From Flavisolibacter sp. (GTDB lineage Bacteria; Bacteroidota; Bacteroidia; Chitinophagales; Chitinophagaceae), in the NCBI GenBank assembly GCA_017745135.1, contig JAGIAB010000002.1, positions 18,545 through 33,719 on the forward strand: DNA of 15,175 bases, in the 5' to 3' direction. Every line of letters begins with the position of its first letter. Position 1 is the stretch's first letter. Below, piece by piece: positions 1 through 6,319 of the stretch. Below the pieces are notes generated by a model. It ran no database searches and was not told where the DNA came from. It worked only from the letters and a program-made list of their open reading frames with translations. The position numbers were made by a program, and so were the translations under genes.

Positions 1-1
1 G

Positions 2-1066
2 GGTTTTAGTACAGGATTGATTTATATACCAGGTACTTATTCAACCACAGATGAAGTGTTGCGGCTGGCAAAAGCTGCTGCAAAATATAAGGGTGTATAT
101 GCCTCTCACATGCGTGATGAAGCTGATAGCATAGTTGAAGCTATCAACGAAGCGCTGTACATCGGGAAAGAAGCAAGCATGCCGGTTGAAATTTCTCATT
201 TCAAATTAAGCGGACAACAAAACTGGGGACGAAGCAGGGAAACCATTCCAATGATCATTAAAGCAAGAGAGGAAGGAATTGATGTCACTATTGATCAATA
301 TCCTTACACGGCAAGCAGCACAAACTTAGGTACGCTGTTGCCAGGTGAAATTTTATCTGACGGACAAGATTCCATCAAAGCAAGACTATCGAGACCTGAT
401 GTAAGAAAATATGTTCGAAACTACATGCTTGAAAAATTGAAGAAAAGGAAGCTGAAACATTTCAGCTATCCTGTAGTTGCTTATTACCGAACTGACACCA
501 CCTTCAACGGAAAAAGCATAGAGCAGGTGAATCTATTAATGAAAAGAAAACATAAGGCAAAATACGAAGCAGAAACCGTGATGGATATGATGCAAAAAGG
601 CGGAGCCAGTATGGTATTTCATGGAATGAGCGATGACGATGTTGAACGCATCATGAAATATCCTTTCAACATGTTTGCTTCGGATGCTGGTATCAGGGTT
701 TTTGGACAAGGCTCGCCGCACCCGAGAGGATACGGAACGAATGCAAGAGTTTTAAGCAAATATGTGAGGGAGGAGAAAATAATTTCTTTGGAAGAAGCCA
801 TCCGCAGAATGACTTCGTTGCCTGCACAAAAATTTGGTTTAAACGATCGCGGACTTCTGCGTGAAGGCTATGCCGCCGATATTTTGATCTTTGATGAAAA
901 AGAAGTGCAGGATCTTTCTACATACGATAAACCACATGCTTTTTCAAAAGGGTTTCAATATGTAATTGTAAACGGTCAACTGGTTATTGAAAATGAAAAG
1001 CATCTTGGAACAAGAAGCGGTAAAGCTTTGTACGGACCGGGAGTAAATTCTTCATTAACATTTTAA
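2..1066 (+). CDS. N-acyl-D-amino-acid deacylase (D-aminoacylase), 5' partial
   Basis: This is a metal-dependent amidohydrolase that would remove the acyl group from N-acyl-D-amino acids. The reading frame is open from the first bases and already begins inside the conserved strand GFSTGLIYIPG, so the N-terminal metal-binding HxH region lies outside the window. The TTG at 17 is internal and not a start. Visible family landmarks are YASHMRDE and PVEISHFK, which carry the two histidines expected to bind zinc, FASDAGI with the expected catalytic aspartate, and HPRGYGT followed by the C-terminal stretch RGLLREGYAADILIFD typical of amidohydrolases. 354 residues are visible; whole family members are roughly 480-550. 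No signal peptide can be judged. It ends at a strong bidirectional terminator facing a convergent gene. The family is clear; the exact substrate (D-amino acid, D-glutamate or other acyl compounds) is not. Confidence 0.9.
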   Translation, partial: GFSTGLIYIPGTYSTTDEVLRLAKAAAKYKGVYASHMRDEADSIVEAINEALYIGKEASMPVEISHFKLSGQQNWGRSRETIPMIIKAREEGIDVTIDQYPYTASSTNLGTLLPGEILSDGQDSIKARLSRPDVRKYVRNYMLEKLKKRKLKHFSYPVVAYYRTDTTFNGKSIEQVNLLMKRKHKAKYEAETVMDMMQKGGASMVFHGMSDDDVERIMKYPFNMFASDAGIRVFGQGSPHPRGYGTNARVLSKYVREEKIISLEEAIRRMTSLPAQKFGLNDRGLLREGYAADILIFDEKEVQDLSTYDKPHAFSKGFQYVIVNGQLVIENEKHLGTRSGKALYGPGVNSSLTF

Positions 1067-1067
1067 A

Positions 1068-1097
1068 AAAATCCCGCCCCTGTAGAGGCGGGATTTT
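1068..1097. terminator. Bidirectional intrinsic terminator
   Basis: A perfect 11-bp stem (AAAATCCCGCC at 1068-1078 with GGCGGGATTTT at 1087-1097) surrounds an 8-nt loop. The stem ends in A and T runs on both sides, so it can act on either strand. It lies one base after the deacylase stop codon and a few bases before the stop of the convergent minus-strand gene. Confidence 0.85.
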
Positions 1098-1100
1098 CGT

Positions 1101-1370
1101 TTAGGCCATTTCTACTTTAGGCAGGCCAACCGCAACTTCTGCATTCACACGATAACATTCGTTTCTCACAATGTCACCAAAAGTTTGCGTAAGGAAATTG
1201 TCGATAGCCTCAACGCTTTCGGCATCCCAAACACATACTGCTCTCATCATATCGGCAGAAGGGTAAACTGCGTGAAGATGAAGTTCGTCAGGAATTTCAT
1301 TCATCTTAGCTTTCACCATGCCCCAGAAAGCATCTGCATCTTTAATAAAATGATCGGCAATAATGAACAT
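1101..1370 (-). CDS. Small hypothetical protein, ferredoxin-like alpha/beta fold suspected
   Basis: An 89-residue cytoplasmic protein without signal peptide or membrane segment, starting MFIIADHF. I do not recognise a named family. The alternation of short hydrophobic strands and two helices (MFIIADHFI, DADAFWGMVKAKM, LHLHAVYP, MMRAVCVWDA, SVEAIDNFLTQTFG) suggests a dimeric alpha/beta-barrel or DUF4242-like fold, which is inference. I chose the ATG at 1370. A TTG at 1394 would add eight residues (FTNKTKP after the initiator) and would directly abut the stop of the upstream gene. The two genes are 24 bp apart, same strand, with no terminator between them, so they are probably co-transcribed, with this one second. 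The partner carries a SnoaL-like domain and another putative alpha/beta-barrel domain, so both may act on a related small molecule. Confidence 0.7.
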   Translation of the reverse strand: MFIIADHFIKDADAFWGMVKAKMNEIPDELHLHAVYPSADMMRAVCVWDAESVEAIDNFLTQTFGDIVRNECYRVNAEVAVGLPKVEMA

Positions 1371-1394
1371 AGGCTTAGTTTTATTGGTGAACAA

Positions 1395-2123
1395 TCAAAA
1401 AATCTCTTTTAAAATTTCCCGGTGGCTGCTCTCCACATGCTCCATAAATTTTTTATACCACTGCTGCCATTCAGGATCGGCCATCCCTGTTGAAAGCGAG
1501 GTTTCATAATCAAGCAGAGAATCATACCCATTCTCAAGGATCAAACGATAGGCATCACCGGTGAAATCGGAAAGCACTCTTGAAAATTTTGCTTCCGGCA
1601 TCATGTTCTTATCCTTTGCTTCGCTGAACAATTCTTTTACAGGACGGAAGTGTCCAAACTTTAATTGGAAAATATCACGAACAAGAAAGGTGGTTTTTTG
1701 TCTTGGTGCGGCAGATACTCCTGCCTGATTCATAAAAACTTCCCCGAGAAAATAAATGCGGGCCTGTGTAATCAAACCATCTATCAAATCATAGGAAACG
1801 CAAAGGGGAATATCGACTTCTTTATTGGTGGCCTTTATCCCTGCAAGTTCACCAACATGCCTTCCTTTGAAATAAGCTTCCACCACGGCCTTATTTTCAG
1901 TAATAACCGTATTCACAACTTCACCTTTTGCATCAAAAGCCACATGATACATAAAATGAAGCATGCCGCTGATCTCTTCACGGCCAGTGTACACCTCTCC
2001 TGTACTAAGGTTTCTGTAAACGGCATCTTCAGCAATGTACTTTGGATCATGGGTTTTAAAATAATCAAGAATGTTTTGCTGCGTTCTGCTCAACGCTTCC
2101 TTCTGTAAGGTTACTTCTTCCAT
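1395..2123 (-). CDS. SnoaL/ester-cyclase-like domain fused to a C-terminal alpha/beta-barrel-like domain
   Basis: A 242-residue cytoplasmic protein with two apparent domains. Residues about 10-132 resemble the NTF2/SnoaL fold used by polyketide and ester cyclases, with a cone-shaped small-molecule pocket: an initial helix (RTQQNILDYFKTHD), the strand pattern around EDAVYRNLSTGEVYTGREEI, and later VVNTVITENKAVVEAYFKG and YDLIDGLITQARIYF. Residues about 143-242 (TTFLVRDIFQLKFGHFRPVKELFSEA onward, ending DPEWQQWYKKFMEHVESSHREIL) look like a NIPSNAP or dimeric alpha/beta-barrel module. The start is an ATG at 2123, preceded by a 9-bp inverted repeat but no recognisable Shine-Dalgarno sequence. The neighbour 24 bp downstream is likely in the same transcript. 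The assignment rests on motif spacing rather than catalytic residues; the substrate is unknown. Confidence 0.7.
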   Translation of the reverse strand: MEEVTLQKEALSRTQQNILDYFKTHDPKYIAEDAVYRNLSTGEVYTGREEISGMLHFMYHVAFDAKGEVVNTVITENKAVVEAYFKGRHVGELAGIKATNKEVDIPLCVSYDLIDGLITQARIYFLGEVFMNQAGVSAAPRQKTTFLVRDIFQLKFGHFRPVKELFSEAKDKNMMPEAKFSRVLSDFTGDAYRLILENGYDSLLDYETSLSTGMADPEWQQWYKKFMEHVESSHREILKEIF

Positions 2124-2125
2124 AA

Positions 2126-2178
2126 TGAATAGTTTAAAAGTGAAGAATATGTTCTCACAGAGAGCCCGTAACTATTCA
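2126..2178. repeat. Inverted repeat in the leader of the SnoaL-like gene
   Basis: TGAATAGTT at 2126-2134 is repeated in perfect inverted form as AACTATTCA at 2170-2178, with 35 bases between. It begins three bases upstream of the start codon at 2123. It could be a dimeric protein-binding site or an RNA hairpin in the leader. The rest of the 211-bp interval to the divergent gene at 2335 holds no gene I can support and no clear TAnnTTTG box. Confidence 0.4.
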
Positions 2179-2334
2179 GGGGGTAATGGCTAATAAAAGG
2201 GAAAGCACTATTAAGTTAGATCAATTAGAGCAAATCCTGAATTTTTTCAGCAACGGCCGGGTTATCTTATTAAAAAGAACCAAATCCCTTGCTTTAAATC
2301 AATTTGAATATTTTTATTGATCCAAATTGGCGGT

Positions 2335-2547
2335 ATGAAATTTCTAAACGTTTATTGCGAAAACCGGAAAGCGAACGTGTATATAAGCCTTGACAAGATT
2401 GTTTTGGTATCTGCACTGGAACATGCATCGGTTATTGAGTTACAGGGAAGTGATCCGGTGCGGGTAAATATAGATCCAGAAGAATTAGTGCGTAAAATTA
2501 ACGGGGAGAATAAAGCTGCTATTGGATTCAGAACTACTGGTAATTAA
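2335..2547 (+). CDS. Small hypothetical protein (70 aa)
   Basis: A 70-residue soluble protein starting MKFLNVYCENRKANVYISLDKI. I chose the ATG at 2335; a TTG at 2317 would add only MIQIGG. The sequence is strand-rich (VYISLDKIVLVSAL, SVIELQGSDPVRVNI) and ends in a short helix DPEELVRKIN plus a polar tail. In outline this resembles the small beta folds of FlbD-type proteins or the DNA-binding end of LytTR domains, but no diagnostic residues are visible and I do not assign a function. It is divergent from the SnoaL-like gene, and its stop overlaps the stop of the convergent E1 gene by four bases, an arrangement that leaves no room for a terminator. Confidence 0.6.
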   Translation: MKFLNVYCENRKANVYISLDKIVLVSALEHASVIELQGSDPVRVNIDPEELVRKINGENKAAIGFRTTGN

Positions 2548-4610
2548 TAATGTAACAACTTTTGTATTGTTTCATCCAGCCTTGCGTTAGCTAAAAATTT
2601 TTTTTCCAGCTCCATATTGAAAGGCACAGGCGTATCCAACGATGCACAACGCATAACAGGTGCATCCAGGTATGAGAAACAATGCTCTGCTATCCATGCT
2701 GCAATCTCGCCGCCAATACCACCAGTTAACGTGTCTTCATGAAGCACCAGCACCTTTCCCGTTCTTTTTACCGAGGCAGCAATAGCTTCGTAATCTAAAG
2801 GCAGCAATGTTCTAAGATCCAGAATGTCAAATGAAATATCGGTGTGCTCTGCAGCATAATCTTCCGCCCAATGCACTCCGGCTCCATAAGTAATGATCGA
2901 AATTTCATCGCCGGTCTGAACCTGCCTTGCTTTCCCGATTTCAATTTCAAAATAATCTTCCGGTACTGCACTGCTGATACTTCTGTACAAAGCTTTGTGC
3001 TCGAAAAACAACACCGGGTTGGGATCGTTAACCGCTGCAATCAACAGTCCTTTTGCATCAGCAGGTGTAGAAGGATAAACAACTTTCAATCCCGGTGTGT
3101 GCACAAACCAGGCCTCGTTGGATTGTGAATGAAAAGGACCTGCACCCACACCTGCGCCTGTCGGCATACGAATCACAACATCTGCATTTTGCCCCCAGCG
3201 ATAATGAATCTTTGCAAGATTGTTTACAATTTGATTAAACCCCACCGAGACAAAATCGGCAAACTGCATTTCCATCACGGTTTTAAAACCTTCCAGGGAC
3301 ATGCCGAGGCATGTCCCTACAATGCCGCTTTCACACAATGGCGTGTTTCGAACTCTCTCCTTTCCAAATTCATTTACAAACCCTTCAGTTATTTTAAATG
3401 CACCGCCATATTCAGCAATATCCTGTCCCATTAAAATAAGATTGGAATGTTGCTGCATGCTTTGATGCAGTCCTTCTTTAATGGCATCGATAAAGCGCAA
3501 GGCCCCCATCCGGCTTCTCCCAACGGGGGAAGGGCCAACCACACTAACCTCACTTGTTGAAGATGCTGATCTATTGTTTGCATCCTGATTAAGCAAGGGT
3601 TGTGCAGCAGCAAACTCCCCTTTAGGGGGTTTGGGGGAATACACATCTTTCAACTCATCTTCAGTCTTTATTACAATGGGCTTACTATCAAATCCGATCT
3701 TTAATTCTTCTTCAATTCTTTGTTTTTGTTCCGACCGGATGTTTTCAATTTCTTCTGCAGACAAAACGCGGCCTGCAATTAAAAAAGTCTCGTAGTTTTT
3801 GATGGGATCTTTACTGCTCCATTCATCAAACAATTCTTTGGGAACATATTTAGTACCGCTGGCTTCTTCATGCCCACGCATACGAAAGGTCATGCATTCA
3901 ATGAGATAAGGTTTTTGATGTTTGATGCAATACTCTCGTACACCTTTTACGGTATCATAAACCGCAAGCACATTGTTGCCATCAATCACTACGCTTTCCA
4001 TTCCGTAACCCTTGGCTCTATCTGCTAATTGAGCGCAGCGGTATTGTTCACTTACCGGGGTACTTAATCCGTAGCCATTGTTTTCAATAATAAAAATGAC
4101 CGGCAAATCCCAGACTGCAGCAACATTCAAAGCTTCGTGAAAATCGCCTTCGCTGGTACCGCCTTCGCCCGTAAAGGCCAATGAAACTTTATTTTGTTTT
4201 TTCAATTTGTAAGCCAGCGCCACGCCATCTGCAACAGCTAATTGAGGGCCGAGATGCGAAATCATTCCGCAGATGTGATGTTCTTTACTTCCAAAATGAA
4301 AACTTCTTTCTCTTCCTTTGCTATAGCCATCCTGTGCGCCATGCCATTGCTTAAATAATTTATGAAGCGGCATGTTGCGTGAAGTAAACACACCAAGATT
4401 TCTATGCAGGGGCATGATCCATTCATCATCCTGCAAAGCCATAGTTGCACCAACAGCAATGGCTTCCTGCCCGATGCCGCTAAACCATTTTGAAATTTTT
4501 CCCTGCCGCAGAAGAAGCAACATTTTTTCTTCGATCAATCGCGGCCACAATAAATTTTTATAGAGGCGCACAAGTTGTTCGTTACTAAAATCTCTTCTCT
4601 GGAATTCCAT
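2544..4610 (-). CDS. 2-oxoacid dehydrogenase E1, fused alpha and beta subunits (branched-chain type)
   Basis: This is the thiamine-diphosphate-dependent E1 of a 2-oxoacid (probably branched-chain) dehydrogenase complex, which decarboxylates the oxoacid and passes the acyl group to lipoyl-E2. The alpha part spans residues about 8-320: GIGQEAIAVGA, the TPP/Mg site GEGGTSEGDFHEA at 148-160 with IENNGYGLS at 175-183 (GEG where many homologues have GDG), and MRGHEEASGTKY. The beta part spans about 371-688: RFIDAIKEGL, MGQDIAEYGG, RNTPLCESGI, EMQFADF, GAGPFHSQSNEAWF, and the C-terminal swinging domain with DLRTLLPLD and HEDTLTGGIGGEIAA. Single-chain fusion is common in Bacteroidota. I chose ATG 4610 (688 aa); a TTG at 4649 would run into the preceding gene. 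The gap to that gene is 13 bp, so the two are likely co-transcribed. Residues 325-371, the inter-domain linker, are encoded by an inserted repeat. E2 and E3 are not in the window. Confidence 0.93.
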   Translation of the reverse strand: MEFQRRDFSNEQLVRLYKNLLWPRLIEEKMLLLLRQGKISKWFSGIGQEAIAVGATMALQDDEWIMPLHRNLGVFTSRNMPLHKLFKQWHGAQDGYSKGRERSFHFGSKEHHICGMISHLGPQLAVADGVALAYKLKKQNKVSLAFTGEGGTSEGDFHEALNVAAVWDLPVIFIIENNGYGLSTPVSEQYRCAQLADRAKGYGMESVVIDGNNVLAVYDTVKGVREYCIKHQKPYLIECMTFRMRGHEEASGTKYVPKELFDEWSSKDPIKNYETFLIAGRVLSAEEIENIRSEQKQRIEEELKIGFDSKPIVIKTEDELKDVYSPKPPKGEFAAAQPLLNQDANNRSASSTSEVSVVGPSPVGRSRMGALRFIDAIKEGLHQSMQQHSNLILMGQDIAEYGGAFKITEGFVNEFGKERVRNTPLCESGIVGTCLGMSLEGFKTVMEMQFADFVSVGFNQIVNNLAKIHYRWGQNADVVIRMPTGAGVGAGPFHSQSNEAWFVHTPGLKVVYPSTPADAKGLLIAAVNDPNPVLFFEHKALYRSISSAVPEDYFEIEIGKARQVQTGDEISIITYGAGVHWAEDYAAEHTDISFDILDLRTLLPLDYEAIAASVKRTGKVLVLHEDTLTGGIGGEIAAWIAEHCFSYLDAPVMRCASLDTPVPFNMELEKKFLANARLDETIQKLLHY
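3501..3637 (-). repeat. Composite GC-rich dispersed repeat inserted in the E1 coding sequence
   Basis: Two GC-rich hairpin modules stand out against an AT-rich gene. Read on the minus strand, the first (3637-3614) is CCCCCAAACCCCCTAAAGGG followed by GAG, with the palindrome CCCCTAAAGGGG. The second (3538-3501) runs GGCCCTTCCCCCGTTGGGAG and then AAGCCGGATGGGGGCC, with C-rich and G-rich blocks able to pair. From memory, similar paired modules are dispersed between genes in Bacteroidota genomes. Here they bound about 137 bp and encode the linker SPKPPKGEF...VGPSPVGRSRMGAL in frame. The identity as a mobile repeat family is recognition from memory; the hairpins and position are seen directly. Confidence 0.65.
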
Positions 4611-4623
4611 GAAATTAATTTTG

Positions 4624-4977
4624 TTAATCCCGCCTGCGGTCTTTTGCAATAGAATGAAGAATGGAGCTTACAACAGAAACAATTAAGCTGAATAACAATG
4701 CCGTTAACCAGCCATCCACTTTAAATCCATTAACCAGTTTTGAAGTCCAAACCACCATCAAAGCGTTGATCACTAAAAGAAACAAACCCAAAGTGACAAT
4801 AGTAACGGGTATGGTTAGAATAACAAGGATTGGTTTTACAATAGCATTGAGCAAAGCAAGAACCAAAGCAACAACGATAATGGTCTTGGCATCATTTTCC
4901 AGATGAACGCCTGGTAAAATATATGCAGCCACCCAAACCGCCAGCCCCGTTACCAAAACTTTGATGATAAATCCCAT
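4624..4977 (-). CDS. Phage-holin-like four-helix membrane protein (Phage_holin_4_2 / YvlD type)
   Basis: A 117-residue inner-membrane protein with four hydrophobic segments at about residues 3-20, 32-50, 53-78 and 88-110. The pattern TGLAVWVAAYILPGVHLEN, ALVLALLNAIVKPILVILTIPVTIVTLGLF and LLVINALMVV is that of the PF04020 family, to which YvlD belongs. Despite the holin name, such genes are usually chromosomal and no phage gene is near. The biochemical role is not established. The start is ATG 4977, 17 nt after a perfect TAnnTTTG box. It lies 13 bp upstream of the E1 gene on the same strand and probably shares its transcript; whether this has functional meaning is unclear. Confidence 0.88.
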   Translation of the reverse strand: MGFIIKVLVTGLAVWVAAYILPGVHLENDAKTIIVVALVLALLNAIVKPILVILTIPVTIVTLGLFLLVINALMVVWTSKLVNGFKVDGWLTALLFSLIVSVVSSILHSIAKDRRRD

Positions 4978-4993
4978 AAAAATTGGTTTGCAA

Positions 4994-5001
4994 CAAAAGT
5001 A
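4994..5001 (-). promoter_or_regulatory. Candidate -7 promoter box for the holin-like/E1 unit
   Basis: On the minus strand TACTTTTG matches the Bacteroidota -7 consensus TAnnTTTG exactly, ending 16 bases before the start codon at 4977. No convincing TTG -33 element is seen at the expected distance. It would drive the holin-like gene and, through read-through, the E1 gene. Confidence 0.5.
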
Positions 5002-5100
5002 AAGTTCTTTAAAGTTAGATGACAGAAAGAGAAAATGGAAGAAAAGTGTTTTGTAAGTAATGGAAGGGAAAGTGGAATGAGATATAAATTTTTATTGACC

Positions 5101-5430
5101 AAGCTGCATTACTACTGTTGATCGTCTGTTGCGTCGCACTACATTTATCGTTTGGTAATTCTTATCATCAAAGTCCAAACAGTCTTTACCGGTTTCAAGG
5201 ATTCAATTACAGAGGAAGTGTTTTTGAACCACAGAGGCACAGAGACACAGAGGAACACGGAGAGGAAGCTTTCTCTGTGCAACTCCGTGCCTCCCTGTCT
5301 CCCTGGTTCAAATTTATTGGAATAGAGGAGGTCTTTCAAATCAGTAATGAAACTGGCAATATGTCGAATAGAATTACCGAATGCAGAAGTGAGTGACACA
5401 ACAGGCGTTGATAGTAGCAGTGAACGATGG
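5101..5430. repeat. Long imperfect palindrome (about 330 bp), noncoding
   Basis: The 463-bp gap between the PAP2-like gene and the holin-like gene is dominated by nested inverted repeats sharing one centre near 5267. Outer arms: 5106-5139 (ACTACTGTTGATCGTCTGTT then GCGTCGCAC) against 5393-5425 (GTGACACAACAGGCGTTGAT then AGTAGCAGTG). Middle arms: GGTAATTCT at 5154-5162 against AGAATTACC at 5370-5378. Inner arms start at GAACC 5226 and GGTTC 5305. Both strands can be read as open frames that give similar peptides (FGNS...FEP.R...WFK), which is expected of a palindrome and argues against a real gene. No protein is annotated here. Confidence 0.75.
5226..5309. repeat. Core hairpin repeat of the GAACCACAGAGGCACAGAG type
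   Basis: The left arm GAACCACAGAGGCACAGAGA then CACAGAGG faces a right arm whose reverse complement begins GAACCAGGGAGACAGGGAGG. Together they form an imperfect hairpin centred at the AAGCTTT of 5266-5272. From memory this sequence is a very widespread bacterial dispersed repeat, often mistaken for small genes encoding peptides such as HRDTEEHGEE. It forms the tip of the larger palindrome. Confidence 0.7.
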
Positions 5431-5440
5431 CTACATTATC

Positions 5441-6091
5441 TCAAACAAAAAAATAAGCAATTACCTGTGTCAAAACGCCTGCAAAAAATCCGGAATAAAT
5501 TTCTTTTTGTGTGTGGTCAGAATCGATCAGTCGTGCAGTAGCTGTGATGCCTGCAATGAGAAAAGCAACCGCAATATAAAAACCATAATTGGCAGCACTA
5601 GACATTCCTGCCAGTAAAAAGAAGGCGCAGATTACACCCAGGGCAATGGTGTGCATACTGATCTTCATGTAAGAATTTAAGATCAATCCCAGGCTGCAGG
5701 CAAGAAAAATACCCAAAGCAAACATGACCACCTCTTTTGGGAAATCAACATTTCTAAAAACATACCATGCCCAGAAATAAAAAATTTCACAAACGATATA
5801 AAGCAGTATCCGGTCCTTTTGTGTTCTTAAATATACCGTTTGAATAAACCCTACCGCTTTTGCAAGCAATGTGGTTACCAGGGGAAAGAAGGTGTAGTAA
5901 ACGAAAAACTGTAAAAGAATGATCTTGTTTTGCCAATCGGTTCTATCGTTGAAAAGCCTTGCCTCGTACACAAAAAACAACCCAACGTAAACAGGAAGAA
6001 ACAAAGGATGAAAGAGATAGGAAATAATTTTTGCAGCAACACGGGTGGCAGGAGAAAATGCAATATTTCCGCTATCGTGAACAACCCTCAT
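5441..6091 (-). CDS. PAP2-like integral membrane protein, degenerate motifs
   Basis: A 216-residue inner-membrane protein with about six hydrophobic segments (roughly residues 24-42, 58-78, 97-112, 119-138, 147-165 and 169-186). The order SMH (145-147) then AR-X5-H-X3-E (R187, H193, E197) matches the second and third signatures of PAP2 phosphatases (SGH, and SR-X5-H-X3-D), but SGH is reduced to SMH, the Asp is Glu, and the first signature KX6RP is not evident. It may be a lipid phosphatase relative with altered or lost activity. Start choice: ATG codons occur at 6130, 6103 and 6091. A good promoter (TTG, 17 bp, TACATTTG) lies at 6136-6109, so the 6130 start would sit within the promoter. I chose 6091; 6103 is possible if the mRNA is leaderless. 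It stands alone, followed by the long palindrome. Confidence 0.75.
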   Translation of the reverse strand: MRVVHDSGNIAFSPATRVAAKIISYLFHPLFLPVYVGLFFVYEARLFNDRTDWQNKIILLQFFVYYTFFPLVTTLLAKAVGFIQTVYLRTQKDRILLYIVCEIFYFWAWYVFRNVDFPKEVVMFALGIFLACSLGLILNSYMKISMHTIALGVICAFFLLAGMSSAANYGFYIAVAFLIAGITATARLIDSDHTQKEIYSGFFAGVLTQVIAYFFV

Positions 6092-6108
6092 CTGTGAAAT
6101 CATGGAAG

Positions 6109-6136
6109 CAAATGTACGTGAATCGTGCATCGCCAA
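6109..6136 (-). promoter_or_regulatory. Promoter of the PAP2-like gene
   Basis: On the minus strand TTG at 6136-6134 is followed after 17 bp by TACATTTG at 6116-6109, an exact TAnnTTTG -7 box with a plausible -33 partner. The -33 TTG lies within the terminal sequence of the MITE-like repeat. The box ends 5 bases before the ATG at 6103 and 17 before the ATG at 6091. Confidence 0.6.
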
Positions 6137-6319
6137 TCGTGGTTTTGAGAAGTTATGTGCTTTGATAAATTGTTAAATGGATTATTGATTAATTTATTAT
6201 TGATGATTCGCTGGCTTTTGAAATTGCAGGATGCAGCAAATAATCAGTAATCAATAATAAATAATCACCCATGTAAACACTTGCCGCATTAAAGAACCCT
6301 TCCATTCACGATTGACGAT
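6118..6319 (-). repeat. MITE-like repeat, copy 1
   Basis: A noncoding AT-rich element of about 200 bp. Its reverse complement matches 11941-12154; over the 172-bp core (6147-6318 against about 11953-12125) I count roughly 13 differences, about 92 % identity. The right end TTCACGATTGACGAT (6305-6319) touches the rpoN stop codon by one base. The left end GTGAATCGTGCATCGCCAATCG (6118 onward) is a degraded version of the terminal inverted repeat, which is perfect in copy 2. The interior has short direct repeats of the kind ATTATTGATTAAT and AATCAGTAATCAATAAT. The element fills the whole gap between rpoN and the PAP2-like promoter. It contains no gene. Confidence 0.8.

Noticed and set aside
3431..3646. 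Minus-strand frame giving PPNPLKG...PPLGEAGWG
   Set aside because: It is a shadow of the E1 gene, created by the GC-rich repeat in another frame.
4624..4977. Prophage signal from the holin-like gene
   Set aside because: The family is chromosomal in many bacteria; no integrase, structural or lysis genes are nearby, and GH25 at 12178 is far away and has its own promoter.
5118..5399. Open frames on both strands (92 and 84 codons) between the holin-like and PAP2-like genes
   Set aside because: They read through the palindromic repeat; HRDTEEHGEE-type peptides are products of a dispersed repeat, and both strands give similar sequence because the DNA is a palindrome.
5101..5430. CRISPR-like array
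   Set aside because: The repeats are inverted arms around one centre, not regularly spaced direct repeats with unique spacers.
6092..6136. Longer N-terminus of the PAP2-like protein (MHDSRTF...)
   Set aside because: These codons overlap the promoter (-33 at 6136-6134, -7 at 6116-6109) and the edge of the repeat.
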